Notes under the pieces: generated by a model
What the model saw: only the letters and a program-made list of their open reading frames with translations
What the model was told of the DNA's origin: nothing
Database searches by the model: none
Shown here: positions 10,316-18,249 of the stretch, in pieces
How positions within the stretch are numbered: position 1 is the first letter of the stretch
How the letters are laid out: every line of letters starts with the position of its first letter
NCBI GenBank assembly: GCA_035541895.1
Contig: DATKMK010000055.1
Location: 1-48,033 of the forward strand
Source of the DNA: DATKMK01 sp035541895
GTDB taxonomy: Bacteria; Desulfobacterota; Binatia; HRBIN30; JACQVA1
Length of the DNA: 48,033 bases
Direction of reading: 5' to 3'
Translations under genes and position numbers: made by a program

Positions 10316-10864
10316 CTACAAATAGGTGCTGGCGCCGGTGATCTCGTCCGCAAGGCGATCGAGTTGCGTCCGAACGCTGCCGTCGTAGACCTTGCCTTCG
10401 GCTTCGACGACCACGCCGCCGAGCAAGGCCGGATCGGTCACGGTCGTGGCGAGGACCGTCTTACCGGTTGCCTTTTCGAAGTTGGCGACGATCGCGTTGA
10501 GGCGCTCGGTCGGCAGCGCCGTCGCGCTGCGGATGCTGACGCGAATCCGGTTGAGCGCGCGATCGTGCAATTCCTGGAAGCGGTCGCACACGCCCGGCAG
10601 TTGATCGAGGCGGCGGTTGTGCGCGAGCACCATGAGAAAATTCGCCGTCAGCTCGGAGACTCGGAGCTGTTGAGTGAGTTGTTGGACCAGCGTGGTGAGG
10701 CGTGCCGCGGTCATCGTCGGGCTGGCCAAGACCGCGAGCACGGTCGGATCACCGAATGCCGTCCGAAGCTCGTTCAACTCCGCGGCGACCGACTCGATCG
10801 TACGTGCCTCGCGCGCGAGCGCGAACAACGCCTTGGCGTAACGCCGCGCGACTTTGCCGCTCAT
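10316..10864 (-). CDS. atpH: ATP synthase F1 delta subunit
   Basis: Delta (OSCP equivalent) links the top of F1 to the b/b' peripheral stalk. Features: N-terminal VARRYAKALFALAREA, helical domain of about 105 residues, and the C-terminal segment TVTDPALLGGVVVEAEGKVYDGSVRTQLDRL, which is characteristic of the family. At 182 residues it has the usual length. Its ATG overlaps the atpF stop by 4 bases, suggesting coupled translation. Confidence 0.96.
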   Translation of the reverse strand: MSGKVARRYAKALFALAREARTIESVAAELNELRTAFGDPTVLAVLASPTMTAARLTTLVQQLTQQLRVSELTANFLMVLAHNRRLDQLPGVCDRFQELHDRALNRIRVSIRSATALPTERLNAIVANFEKATGKTVLATTVTDPALLGGVVVEAEGKVYDGSVRTQLDRLADEITGASTYL

Positions 10865-11439
10865 GCTTTCACCTGATTCAAAAACTCGCTGACGAAGCGG
10901 TCGTGATCTGCGGGGGTCAGGCGGTCGCGAATCAGTTGGGTGGCCAACGCGACCGCTTCGCGCGCGACGGTCTCGCGCAGCGCGGCGTGCGCCTGGCGCA
11001 CTTCCTGGTCGGCGGTGCGGCGCGCGTCGTTGCGGATGCCCTCTGCGGTTTTGCGCGCCGCTTCGAGGATGCGGTCGCGCTCGTGCGCCGAGTCAGCGGC
11101 CGCCTGCTCGCGGATTGCGGCGATCTCTTGATCGAGCGCCTGCAGCCGCGCTTCCCATTGAGCTTTGAGTTGTTCGGCTTCGGTCCGTGCTTTGGCCGCG
11201 GCGCTGAGCTCCTCGACGATGCGATCGTGTCGGGCGCGGACCCAATTGCGCGCGCCCGGGAGCGCGAAGCGGGCGATGATCCAACAGAAGATCGAAAAGT
11301 TGATGAGGTTGAAGAGCAACGTGCCCCAGGGAATTCCGCCGTGCTCGTGACCCTCGTCGTGCTCGCCGGCGATGGCCGCGATGGGCGCGAGCCACAGCAG
11401 GGCCGCGAGCAGCGAGCCGCTGCGAACCCGACGGCGCAT
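10861..11439 (-). CDS. atpF: ATP synthase F0 b subunit, with signal-like N-terminal extension
   Basis: Peripheral-stalk b subunit: a membrane segment (LLFNLINFSIFCWIIARFAL, about residues 40-60) followed by a long charged coiled coil to the C-terminus. Unusually, it begins with an extra basic-hydrophobic leader (MRRRVRSGSLLAALLWLAPIAAIAG) and an acidic/His linker (EHDEGHEHGG), so it has two hydrophobic segments and 192 residues. The leader could be a cleaved signal peptide; similar extended b subunits are known in some Desulfobacterota. Its ATG overlaps the stop of atpF' by one base, and its own end overlaps atpH, so the genes are tightly coupled. Confidence 0.93.
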   Translation of the reverse strand: MRRRVRSGSLLAALLWLAPIAAIAGEHDEGHEHGGIPWGTLLFNLINFSIFCWIIARFALPGARNWVRARHDRIVEELSAAAKARTEAEQLKAQWEARLQALDQEIAAIREQAAADSAHERDRILEAARKTAEGIRNDARRTADQEVRQAHAALRETVAREAVALATQLIRDRLTPADHDRFVSEFLNQVKA

Positions 11440-11873
11440 TAGGCCAGGCTCCTGCCGCTGACGCGCTCGGCCATCAGCGCCGCGATGGCTCGCGCCTCGG
11501 CCGTAAGGCTGGCCTGGGCGCGTTCCACCTCAGACCGGATGTCGGCGCGCAACACGGCCAGATCGGCCTCCGCGTCACTGCGCGCTGCCGCCAACTGTTG
11601 CTGGCCCTCGGCTTCGGCGCGTTGACGAGCGCGGTCTCGATCAGCGAGGACCGCCTGCCGGACGCCGTGCAAATCGGCCTCATACCGCTCTTGCGCGTTC
11701 TGGGCCGCGTTGCGTAGGGCTTCCGCCTCTTCCATGCCGCCGCGCGTACGCTTCTCGCGCTCTTCGAGCAGCTGCAGCATCGGGTCGAACGCAAGTCGCT
11801 TCAACGCGGCCCACAAGAGTAGGAACGAGACGATTTGGATGACGAAAGAGAAGTCCGGTGGAAACGTCAACAT
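11439..11873 (-). CDS. atpF': ATP synthase F0 b' subunit
   Basis: A second, shorter b-type subunit: membrane anchor at residues 5-28 (PPDFSFVIQIVSFLLLWAALKRLAF), the conserved DPMLQLLEEREKRTRGG turn, then a continuous charged helix ending LMAERVSGRSLA. Paired b/b' stalks are typical of photosynthetic bacteria and also of Desulfobacterota. It is the first gene of the F'-F-H-A-G-D-C operon; subunits a and c (atpB, atpE) are not in front of it and must be elsewhere. The 130-base gap upstream to the bactofilin gene should hold the operon promoter, but I see no clear -35/-10 pair there. Confidence 0.92.
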   Translation of the reverse strand: MLTFPPDFSFVIQIVSFLLLWAALKRLAFDPMLQLLEEREKRTRGGMEEAEALRNAAQNAQERYEADLHGVRQAVLADRDRARQRAEAEGQQQLAAARSDAEADLAVLRADIRSEVERAQASLTAEARAIAALMAERVSGRSLA

Positions 11874-12003
11874 GAGAGATTGTGTCGCGACCTTCGTTGC
11901 GGCGCACCGCTGCGATGCTCGCCGCGCGACGGAGGGCGCTCGTTGCAGCGCCTCGGTGTGACTGAAGGGACGCGGTCTTTACTCAAGCCGCTAGGCGGTA
12001 CGT

Positions 12004-12528
12004 TTAGTTGGTAGCCTCCGACGACATGCGGACCGCGACGGTTCCGCGATCCTCCTTGGGAAAGATCGCCACCTTCTTGTCGGACTTGTCCGATTTTGTC
12101 TCGGCGCCACCCATGGTGCAGTGGCCCTCGAACACCACGCCTTCCTGAATTACCAGACTCGGCGTCACGATGTTTCCGAGCAACTTTGCGGGCGCGCGCA
12201 GTTCCACTCGCTTGCGGGCGGTGACGTCGCCGCTCACCTTGCCCTTGATGATAATCGTGTTGGCGACGACCTGCGCTGAAACGACGGCACTTTCGCCGAT
12301 GATCACCGTTTCTTGAGCTTGAATCTCGCCGTCGACGGTGCCGTCGACCTGGACGCTGCCCTCGAACGTGAGCTTTCCTTCGACTCGACTGCCCTTACCG
12401 AGGAGCGTTTGCGGCTGCGCCTCGCTCGTGGACGGAGTCGACTCGACGTAGCTCCGCGGGCTTTGGCCGACCGTCGGATGGGTGTCTTCAGGGCGTTGCG
12501 CCCGGTCCTCTTTGCCAAACAAGGCCAT
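12004..12528 (-). CDS. Bactofilin (polymer-forming cytoskeletal protein)
   Basis: Bactofilins polymerise without nucleotide into filaments that scaffold cell-wall enzymes and, in some species, ParABS. The core beta-helix is visible as short repeats with hydrophobic-glycine spacing: LLGKGSRVEGKLTFEGSVQV, DGTVDGEIQAQETVIIG, then VVANTIIIKGKVSGDVTA, LLGNIVTPSLVIQEGVVFEG. The flanks are disordered: a polar N-terminus of about 40 residues and a Lys/Ser-rich tail. The ATG at MALFGKED was chosen because GGAG lies 7 bases before it; a GTG two codons upstream would sit almost on the ribosome site. It follows parB by 63 bases but has its own promoter-like sequence. Position beside parAB is typical. Confidence 0.92.
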   Translation of the reverse strand: MALFGKEDRAQRPEDTHPTVGQSPRSYVESTPSTSEAQPQTLLGKGSRVEGKLTFEGSVQVDGTVDGEIQAQETVIIGESAVVSAQVVANTIIIKGKVSGDVTARKRVELRAPAKLLGNIVTPSLVIQEGVVFEGHCTMGGAETKSDKSDKKVAIFPKEDRGTVAVRMSSEATN

Positions 12529-12565
12529 TCGCACACTCCGGCAAGTGGGGTGGAAAAGCGGGGCG

Positions 12566-12595
12566 CTTATACCACCGGCTCGCGTGACTTGTCAA
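12566..12595 (-). promoter_or_regulatory. Sigma-70-like promoter for the bactofilin gene
   Basis: On the minus strand a perfect -35 TTGACA (12595-12590) and a -10 TATAAG (12571-12566) are separated by 18 bases. The -35 overlaps the stop codon of parB. Transcription would start near 12559, about 30 bases before the bactofilin ATG. Confidence 0.65.
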
Positions 12596-13440
12596 AAGTT
12601 TGTTGCAGCTTGCAGGCGGTTGCTGAGACGGTCGGCCAGGCCGTTCAGCTCGGCAACCGAGTAGAACTGCATCTCGATCTTGCCGCGGCCACTGTGGTGA
12701 AGGTGGATCTTCACCTTGGTTCCGAGCGTGCGGGTGAGCTGTTCTTCAAGCGCACGATGATCCGGGGTCGTCTGCGGTTGACGGTGCTTGCGGACGTAGT
12801 GCTCAGTCTCGCGGACACTCAGTCGAGCCGTCGCAACGTGGCGGCCGATTGCAATTTGCTCTCGTCGAGACCCAACGTTGAGGAGTGTACGAGCGTGTCC
12901 AGCGGACAGGGTACCGTCGATGATCTGCTGCTTCACTTCGTCGGGAAGCTGCAACAGTCGGATCGCGTTCGCGACGGTTGAGCGATCTTTCGCCACTTTC
13001 TCGGCGACCTGATCCTGGGTCAGGTGGAATTCATCCATCAGCCGCCTGTAGGCACGCGCTTCCTCAAGCGGATTGAGATTTTCGCGCTGGATGTTCTCGA
13101 TCAGAGCGAGTTCCAGCAGCTCATCGTCACTCGCTTCGCGGATGACGACCGGCACCCGTTCCAATCCGGCCTGCCGTGCCGCGCGGAATCGCCGCTCGCC
13201 AGCGATGAGCTCGAAGCCCTCGGCGACGCGGCGAACCACCAATGGTTGCAGCACGCCCTTGCGCCGAATCGACTCGGCTAGCTCACAAATGCCGCTCTCC
13301 GAAAATACCTCGCGCGGCTGCAGCGGGTTTGCTCGTATCTCGGATAGAAGAACTTCGTTCTTGTCAGTAGAACTAACTACATTATCAACCGGTATCAGTG
13401 CGCCCAAACCGCGACCGAGTGCTTTGCGCTTCAGTTCCAT
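12592..13440 (-). CDS. parB: Chromosome partitioning protein ParB (Spo0J family)
   Basis: ParB is a CTP-dependent clamp that loads at parS and spreads along DNA to organise the origin. The N-terminal CTPase/ParB-Srx box reads LSEIRANPLQPREVF ... ELIAGERRFRAAR (GERRFRAAR is the nucleotide-binding signature). The central HTH is LTQDQVAEKVAKDRSTVANAIRLLQLP, and a C-terminal dimerisation segment ends KIEMQFYSVAELNGLADRLS. At 282 residues it is a chromosomal-type ParB. It starts 4 bases after parA with a GGAGGG ribosome site. Two parS sites lie upstream in the same operon. Its N-terminal linker is AT-rich compared with the rest of the gene. Confidence 0.97.
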   Translation of the reverse strand: MELKRKALGRGLGALIPVDNVVSSTDKNEVLLSEIRANPLQPREVFSESGICELAESIRRKGVLQPLVVRRVAEGFELIAGERRFRAARQAGLERVPVVIREASDDELLELALIENIQRENLNPLEEARAYRRLMDEFHLTQDQVAEKVAKDRSTVANAIRLLQLPDEVKQQIIDGTLSAGHARTLLNVGSRREQIAIGRHVATARLSVRETEHYVRKHRQPQTTPDHRALEEQLTRTLGTKVKIHLHHSGRGKIEMQFYSVAELNGLADRLSNRLQAATNF

Positions 13441-13444
13441 CCCG

Positions 13445-14239
13445 TCACCCTCCTTCCAACACCTGAACAGTTTCGCGTCGTTCTCGGCTTTCGAGTTCGC
13501 GCGCCAATTCGAAGTACGCCTGCGCCCCGCGGGAATCCGGATCGTAAATCACCGCTGGTAAGCCATGGCTCGGAGATTCGCTGAGTCTCACGTTTCGGGG
13601 TATCACCGTAGTCAAGGTGTCGGCGGCGAAGTGACTGCGGACTTCGAGCGCCACTTGGTGGCTGAGACTATTCCGAGTGTCGAACATCGTCAGCAGCAAT
13701 CCCTCGAGACGCAATGCGGGATTGAGCCGTTGACGGATCCGCTCAATCGTATCGACCAGGGCGGTGAGACCCTCGAGTGCGTAGTATTCGCATTGCAGGG
13801 GCACGAGGACGGCATCTGCCGCGGTCATCGCGTTCACCGTCAGCAGTCCCAACGAAGGCGGACAATCGACGATGACGTAGGCGTAGGAACTGCGGATCGA
13901 CTTCAGCGCGTCCGCCAGCCGGTACTCTCGGCCCAGCATCGGCACGAGTTCGATTTCGGCACCGATGAGCTCGCGATTCGAAGGCAGGACCGATAACAGA
14001 TTGATCTGCGATTCGCTGATTGCGTTGGCGACCGCCTGCCCGTCGATCAGCACGTCGTAGACGGTTACCGCGAGGTCGCCGGGTCGGAGCCCTACGCCGC
14101 TTGTCGCGCTCGCCTGCGGGTCGAGGTCAACCAGCAGCGTCGTGTGGCCTGCCAGCGCGAGCGCGGCGGAAAGATTGACCGCGGTTGTAGTTTTTCCGAC
14201 GCCGCCTTTTTGATTTGCGATGCAGATGATGCGACCCAC
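13445..14239 (-). CDS. parA: Chromosome partitioning ATPase ParA (Soj family)
   Basis: A 264-residue Walker-type ATPase that binds DNA non-specifically when ATP-bound and is released by ParB. The deviant Walker A motif (NQKGGVGKTTTAVNLSAAL) begins at about residue 9, so this is the short chromosomal type without an N-terminal HTH. Walker A' (DLDPQASAT) and Walker B (YVIVDCPPSLGLLTVNAM) follow. The start is a GTG. It sits between rsmG and parB, with a parS 57-72 bases upstream of its start codon. Confidence 0.97.
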   Translation of the reverse strand: MGRIICIANQKGGVGKTTTAVNLSAALALAGHTTLLVDLDPQASATSGVGLRPGDLAVTVYDVLIDGQAVANAISESQINLLSVLPSNRELIGAEIELVPMLGREYRLADALKSIRSSYAYVIVDCPPSLGLLTVNAMTAADAVLVPLQCEYYALEGLTALVDTIERIRQRLNPALRLEGLLLTMFDTRNSLSHQVALEVRSHFAADTLTTVIPRNVRLSESPSHGLPAVIYDPDSRGAQAYFELARELESRERRETVQVLEGG

Positions 14240-14295
14240 CGCCGCGTCCCGCCTCTCACGCGCTCCCGTACCACACGGGGGTGATCAAGTGAAGG

Positions 14296-14311
14296 TGTTT
14301 CACGTGAAACG
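14296..14311. promoter_or_regulatory. parS centromere site 1
   Basis: TGTTTCACGTGAAACG matches the 16-base chromosomal parS consensus TGTTTCACGTGAAACA at 15 positions. It overlaps the rsmG stop codon (14302-14300) and lies upstream of parA. ParB from the adjacent gene is the expected ligand. Confidence 0.93.
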
Positions 14312-14947
14312 CAACTCGACCAACAGGCGGCTTTCACCGGAAACCAGCCGATACGGAACCCGGCCGTGAACGCGAAAACCGAGCGCCGCGATTTTGGCTC
14401 CATCGATCTCCGCATCGACCGCCGGACCCTTCATCGCGATCACGATTCCATCGCGCCGCACGAGGTGACGGAAGGCCCGCAATAGATCCTCGATCGTCCC
14501 GACGGCTCGCGAGACCACTGCGTCGAATTGCTGATCGGGAGCGTACTTTTCGACTCGGGTTTCGACGATCGATACGTTCGGGAGCGACAACAGGCGAGCG
14601 GCCTCGCGAAGAAAATTGGCCTTGCGCTGATTTGATTCAATCAACGTGACGTGCGCTGCCGGCAACACCAAGGCCAGCGGTATTCCGGGCAGCCCGGCGC
14701 CGCTGCCGACGTCTGCGATCAGGCGACGGCCACGCAGCCGTTCGACCAGGGCAAACGAATCGGCGATATGTTTCGCGATGAGTTCGGAACGGGTTTGTCG
14801 CTGCGAGACCAGTCGGGCATGGGTGCGCCACTGAAAGAGCACATCGAGGTAGCGGCCGAACCGATCCACATGATTCGGCAGCAACTCGATCCCAAATTGC
14901 CGCGCCACCGATTGCAGCTCGCGCTGCTCTGCCGGGCTCAACGGCAT
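14300..14947 (-). CDS. rsmG: 16S rRNA (guanine527-N7)-methyltransferase
   Basis: RsmG (GidB) methylates G527 of 16S rRNA. The Rossmann SAM-binding motif is IADVGSGAGLPGIPLAL at about residues 77-93, followed by HVTLIESNQRKANFLREA and the RAVGTIEDLLRAF segment typical of the family. At 215 residues it is full length. Its ATG shares one base with the mnmG stop (TGATG), implying translational coupling, and its own stop codon is embedded in a parS site. Confidence 0.95.
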   Translation of the reverse strand: MPLSPAEQRELQSVARQFGIELLPNHVDRFGRYLDVLFQWRTHARLVSQRQTRSELIAKHIADSFALVERLRGRRLIADVGSGAGLPGIPLALVLPAAHVTLIESNQRKANFLREAARLLSLPNVSIVETRVEKYAPDQQFDAVVSRAVGTIEDLLRAFRHLVRRDGIVIAMKGPAVDAEIDGAKIAALGFRVHGRVPYRLVSGESRLLVELRFT

Positions 14948-16827
14948 CAGGCGTGACCACGCCGCTTGAGGTGAACAGCCAGCAATGCGACCGCGGCCGG
15001 CGTCACTCCCGAAATTCGCGCCGCTTGGCCGAGCGTGCGAGGGGCGATCGTGACCAGTTTCTCGCGCACCTCGCGCGACAGCCCGTCGACGGCTTCGAAA
15101 TTGAGATCCTGGGGAATGACGGTTCTTTCCATACGCTGAAATCGCCGCACCCCGTCTTCTTGCCGTCGAACGTAGCCGGCGTATTTCACCGTGACCTCGA
15201 CTTGAGCGGCGACATCGGCGGCAGTTGATTCGCGCGGCACGCCACTCAGAGCGAGAAGGTCTTGATAGCGGATCTCCGGCCGCCGGAGAATCTGCGCGAG
15301 CGAGACCGGATTGCGCAGCGGCGTACTGCCGAGCCTCCCAAGGTGCTCGTTCAGGCAGTCGCTTGGGTTGAGGAGCGTGTTCTCCAACCGGTCGACCTCG
15401 GCATCGACCAGCTCTCGCTTGCGCGAGCCACGCGCGTGATCGGCCTCAGCGACCACGCCGAGCTTGTGGCCGATTTCACCCAAACGCAGGTCCGCGTTGT
15501 CTTCGCGCAACAGCAGCCGATACTCGGCTCGCGAGGTAAACATGCGATACGGCTCGCCGGCGACCCCCTTGGTCACCAAGTCATCGATCATGACCCCGAT
15601 ATACGCCTGCTCGCGACCGAGGATGAGCGGCTGCTCGGACCTGAGACTCAACGCTGCGTTGATGCCGGCCATCAGACCTTGGGCCGCGGCCTCCTCGTAG
15701 CCGGTCGTCCCATTGATCTGACCTGCATGGTACAGACCGCTGATGAGCTTGGTTTCCAGCGACGGCTTGAGCTGCGTGGGATCGCAATAATCGTACTCGA
15801 TTGCGTACCCGGGGCGCATGATTCGTGCGTTTTCCAGCCCCGGGATCGTGTGAACCATCGCGATCTGAACATCGAGCGGCAACGAGGTCGAGAGGCCATT
15901 GGGGTAGACCTCAACCGTGTCGCGGCCTTCCGGCTCGAGGAAAATCTGGTGGCGATCCTTGTCGGCGAAGCGGACGACCTTGTCTTCGATCGATGGACAA
16001 TAGCGTGGCCCGCGCCCCTGAATGCGCCCGCTGAACAGCGGCGAGCGATCAAGGCCGCGGTGGATGATCTCGTGTGTCCGGGCGTTGGTGTACGTGATGT
16101 GACACGGAATCTGGCTTTGGGTGATGCGGTCGGTCGAAAACGAAAACGGAATCGGCGGGTCGTCGCCGGGTTGAATTTCGAGATGGGAGTAGTCGATAGT
16201 GCGCGCGTCAATCCGCGGGCATGTCCCCGTCTTGAGCCGTCCAACCCGGAAGCCAAGCCCGGCGAGCTGCGCGCTGACACCCACCGCTGCCGCATCGCCC
16301 GCGCGACCCCCGGCGTAGTTCGTCAGCCCCACGTGAATCAGACCGTTCAGGAAGGTTCCGGTCGTCAAGATCACCCGCTGGCCCGCGATGTGTTCGCCGA
16401 GTTGGGTCTCCACACCGACTGCCTTCCCGTCTTCGATCAGCAGTCGCACCACGCTGCCCTGGTACAACGTCAGGCGCTCGGCGCGTTCCAGTCGGGTCTT
16501 CATCCGCTGGCGGTACGCGGCCTTGTCGGCTTGCGCGCGCGACGCTCGTACCGCGGGACCTTTGCGGGTGTTGAGTTGGCGGAATTGGATGCCGGTCTCA
16601 TCGATCGCGCGTGCCATCTCGCCGCCGAGGGCATCGATCTCTTTGGTCAAATGGCCCTTGCCGATACCGCCGATCGCCGGATTGCACGACATCTGGCCGA
16701 TGTGATCGAGGTTCAGCGTGATCATCAGCGTCGCGCACCCCATGCGAGCTGCTGCCAGCGCGGCCTCGATTCCCGCGTGGCCCGCGCCCACAACGATCAC
16801 GTCAAACGGTGCTGCAAACGGTCCCAT
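14947..16827 (-). CDS. mnmG: tRNA uridine-34 5-carboxymethylaminomethyl modification enzyme, FAD subunit
   Basis: MnmG (GidA) works with MnmE to build (c)mnm5U at the wobble position of certain tRNAs. FAD-binding VVGAGHAGIEAALAAARMG is at the N-terminus, followed by CNPAIGGIGKGHLTKEIDAL, GTFLNGLIHVG, RLKTGTCPRID and YCPSIEDKVVRF. The C-terminal MnmE/tRNA-binding helical domain is present (LEIRYQDLL, IPQDLNFEAVDGLS, RISGVTPAAVALLAVHLKR). The ATG at MGPFAAPF is preferred because AGGAG lies 5 bases upstream; a GTG two codons earlier would overlap the ribosome site. 626 residues is normal. Confidence 0.97.
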   Translation of the reverse strand: MGPFAAPFDVIVVGAGHAGIEAALAAARMGCATLMITLNLDHIGQMSCNPAIGGIGKGHLTKEIDALGGEMARAIDETGIQFRQLNTRKGPAVRASRAQADKAAYRQRMKTRLERAERLTLYQGSVVRLLIEDGKAVGVETQLGEHIAGQRVILTTGTFLNGLIHVGLTNYAGGRAGDAAAVGVSAQLAGLGFRVGRLKTGTCPRIDARTIDYSHLEIQPGDDPPIPFSFSTDRITQSQIPCHITYTNARTHEIIHRGLDRSPLFSGRIQGRGPRYCPSIEDKVVRFADKDRHQIFLEPEGRDTVEVYPNGLSTSLPLDVQIAMVHTIPGLENARIMRPGYAIEYDYCDPTQLKPSLETKLISGLYHAGQINGTTGYEEAAAQGLMAGINAALSLRSEQPLILGREQAYIGVMIDDLVTKGVAGEPYRMFTSRAEYRLLLREDNADLRLGEIGHKLGVVAEADHARGSRKRELVDAEVDRLENTLLNPSDCLNEHLGRLGSTPLRNPVSLAQILRRPEIRYQDLLALSGVPRESTAADVAAQVEVTVKYAGYVRRQEDGVRRFQRMERTVIPQDLNFEAVDGLSREVREKLVTIAPRTLGQAARISGVTPAAVALLAVHLKRRGHA

Positions 16828-16838
16828 CCGCACTCCTG

Positions 16839-16854
16839 TGTTTCACGTGAAACC
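16839..16854. promoter_or_regulatory. parS centromere site 2
   Basis: TGTTTCACGTGAAACC matches the parS consensus at 15 of 16 positions. It fills the 27-base gap between the mnmE stop codon (which abuts it at 16855) and the mnmG ribosome site. It is 2.5 kb from site 1, within the same operon. Confidence 0.93.
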
Positions 16855-18219
16855 TCACTTGCCGATGCAGAACTCCGAGAAGATACGATCTAGCACATCT
16901 TCGGACGTAATCACGCCGGTTATTTCGGCGAGATGGTCCGCGGCATTCTGAATATCGACGGCGATCAAGTCGGGCGGCATGCCCCGCCGCAGACCGTCGA
17001 GCGCGAGACGAAGACTATCCCCCGTCTTCAGCAGGGCATCGCGATGGCGAGCGACAGAAATCGTGGGGGCTTCCGACCGCGACTCGCCATGCTCGCCGAC
17101 GCGGCGCACCACGGCCTTACGCAACTCGTCCAAACCCACACCGGTCAGCGCCGAAATGCGAACGACCGGTGTATCCGCCACGGCGAGCGTGGATTCGTCA
17201 TACACCGGGGGCAGATCGGCCTTGTTCACCGCCACCACGGATCGCTGATCCGCAACCAACGCCAGCACGTCGGTGTCCTGCTCGTCGAGCGCCCGCGACC
17301 CGTCGAACACCGCCACCACCACGTCGGCGTCGGCGACCTTGGCGCGGGCGCGTTCGACACCGATCGCCTCCACCGGATCGGCGCTCGGGCGCAGGCCGGC
17401 GGTGTCACTGAGCACCACCGGCACGCCGTCGAAGTCAGCCGACTCTTCGACGATGTCCCGGGTGGTCCCCGGAATCGCCGTTACGATGGCCCGATCCGCA
17501 CGCAGCAAGGCGTTGAGCAGACTGGATTTTCCCACGTTCGGCTTGCCGGCGATCACGACCCGCAGGCCTTCGCGAACGAGGCGCCCGTGGCCGTAGGAGT
17601 CGACGAGGTGCTGCACATCGCCGAGGGCCCGGGCGATCGAGTCGGACAGTGCCTGCGGTGCGATGGCAACGTCTTCATCGCTAAAGTCAATCTGTACTTC
17701 AAGTTGTACTCTAATGCTAATTAATTCTGAGCGAATTTGATCTAGCTCTGAAGACACTCGACCGAAGATTTGCTCCGCCGCGATAGCGGCGCCCGCATCG
17801 GTGCGGGCCCGGATCAATTCGGCGACCGCCTCGGCTTGGGTCAGATCGATGCGTCCGTTGAGAAACGCGCGCCGGGTGAACTCGCCGGGTTCGGCGATCC
17901 GGGCGCCGCACGCCAGCACGGCGGCGAGTACCCGCCGCAGGCCGATCGGGCTCCCGTGGCAGTGCAACTCGAGCACGTCTTCGCCGGTGTAGCTGTGCGG
18001 GGCGCGCATGCGGACGGCGAGCCCGTCGTCGAGCGCTTCGCCGGCCGCACTGCGCACCGTGCCATGAGCCAGGTGAAACGGTTTCCAGTCAGATGGACGC
18101 GCGGGTGCAAACAGGCGCTGCGCGATGTCGCCGGCGAGCGGCCCGCTGACCCGCACGATGCCGATGCCCCCCGCGCCGGGGGGCGTGGCAATCGCAGCAA
18201 TGGTGTCGGCAGCGTACAT
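16855..18219 (-). CDS. mnmE: tRNA modification GTPase
   Basis: Partner of MnmG in wobble uridine modification. It has an N-terminal formyl-THF-binding domain (DTIAAIATPPGAGGIGIVRVSG), a central helical domain, and an inserted G domain with GKPNVGKSSLLNALL, PGTTRD, DTAGLR and NKAD. It ends in the essential C-terminal CIGK motif. The length of 454 residues is normal. A stretch of about 70 bases (17685-17752), encoding the start of the helical domain, is strikingly AT-rich and uses codons such as TTA, AGA, CTA and ATT that are rare elsewhere in the window. It follows khpB by 30 bases. Confidence 0.97.
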   Translation of the reverse strand: MYAADTIAAIATPPGAGGIGIVRVSGPLAGDIAQRLFAPARPSDWKPFHLAHGTVRSAAGEALDDGLAVRMRAPHSYTGEDVLELHCHGSPIGLRRVLAAVLACGARIAEPGEFTRRAFLNGRIDLTQAEAVAELIRARTDAGAAIAAEQIFGRVSSELDQIRSELISIRVQLEVQIDFSDEDVAIAPQALSDSIARALGDVQHLVDSYGHGRLVREGLRVVIAGKPNVGKSSLLNALLRADRAIVTAIPGTTRDIVEESADFDGVPVVLSDTAGLRPSADPVEAIGVERARAKVADADVVVAVFDGSRALDEQDTDVLALVADQRSVVAVNKADLPPVYDESTLAVADTPVVRISALTGVGLDELRKAVVRRVGEHGESRSEAPTISVARHRDALLKTGDSLRLALDGLRRGMPPDLIAVDIQNAADHLAEITGVITSEDVLDRIFSEFCIGK

Positions 18220-18249
18220 AGCAACACACGCTGCGCTCGCCGACGTACG

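Noticed and set aside
15262..16893. Plus-strand open frame of 543 residues across mnmG
   Set aside because: Antisense shadow; mnmG on the other strand is complete and conserved.
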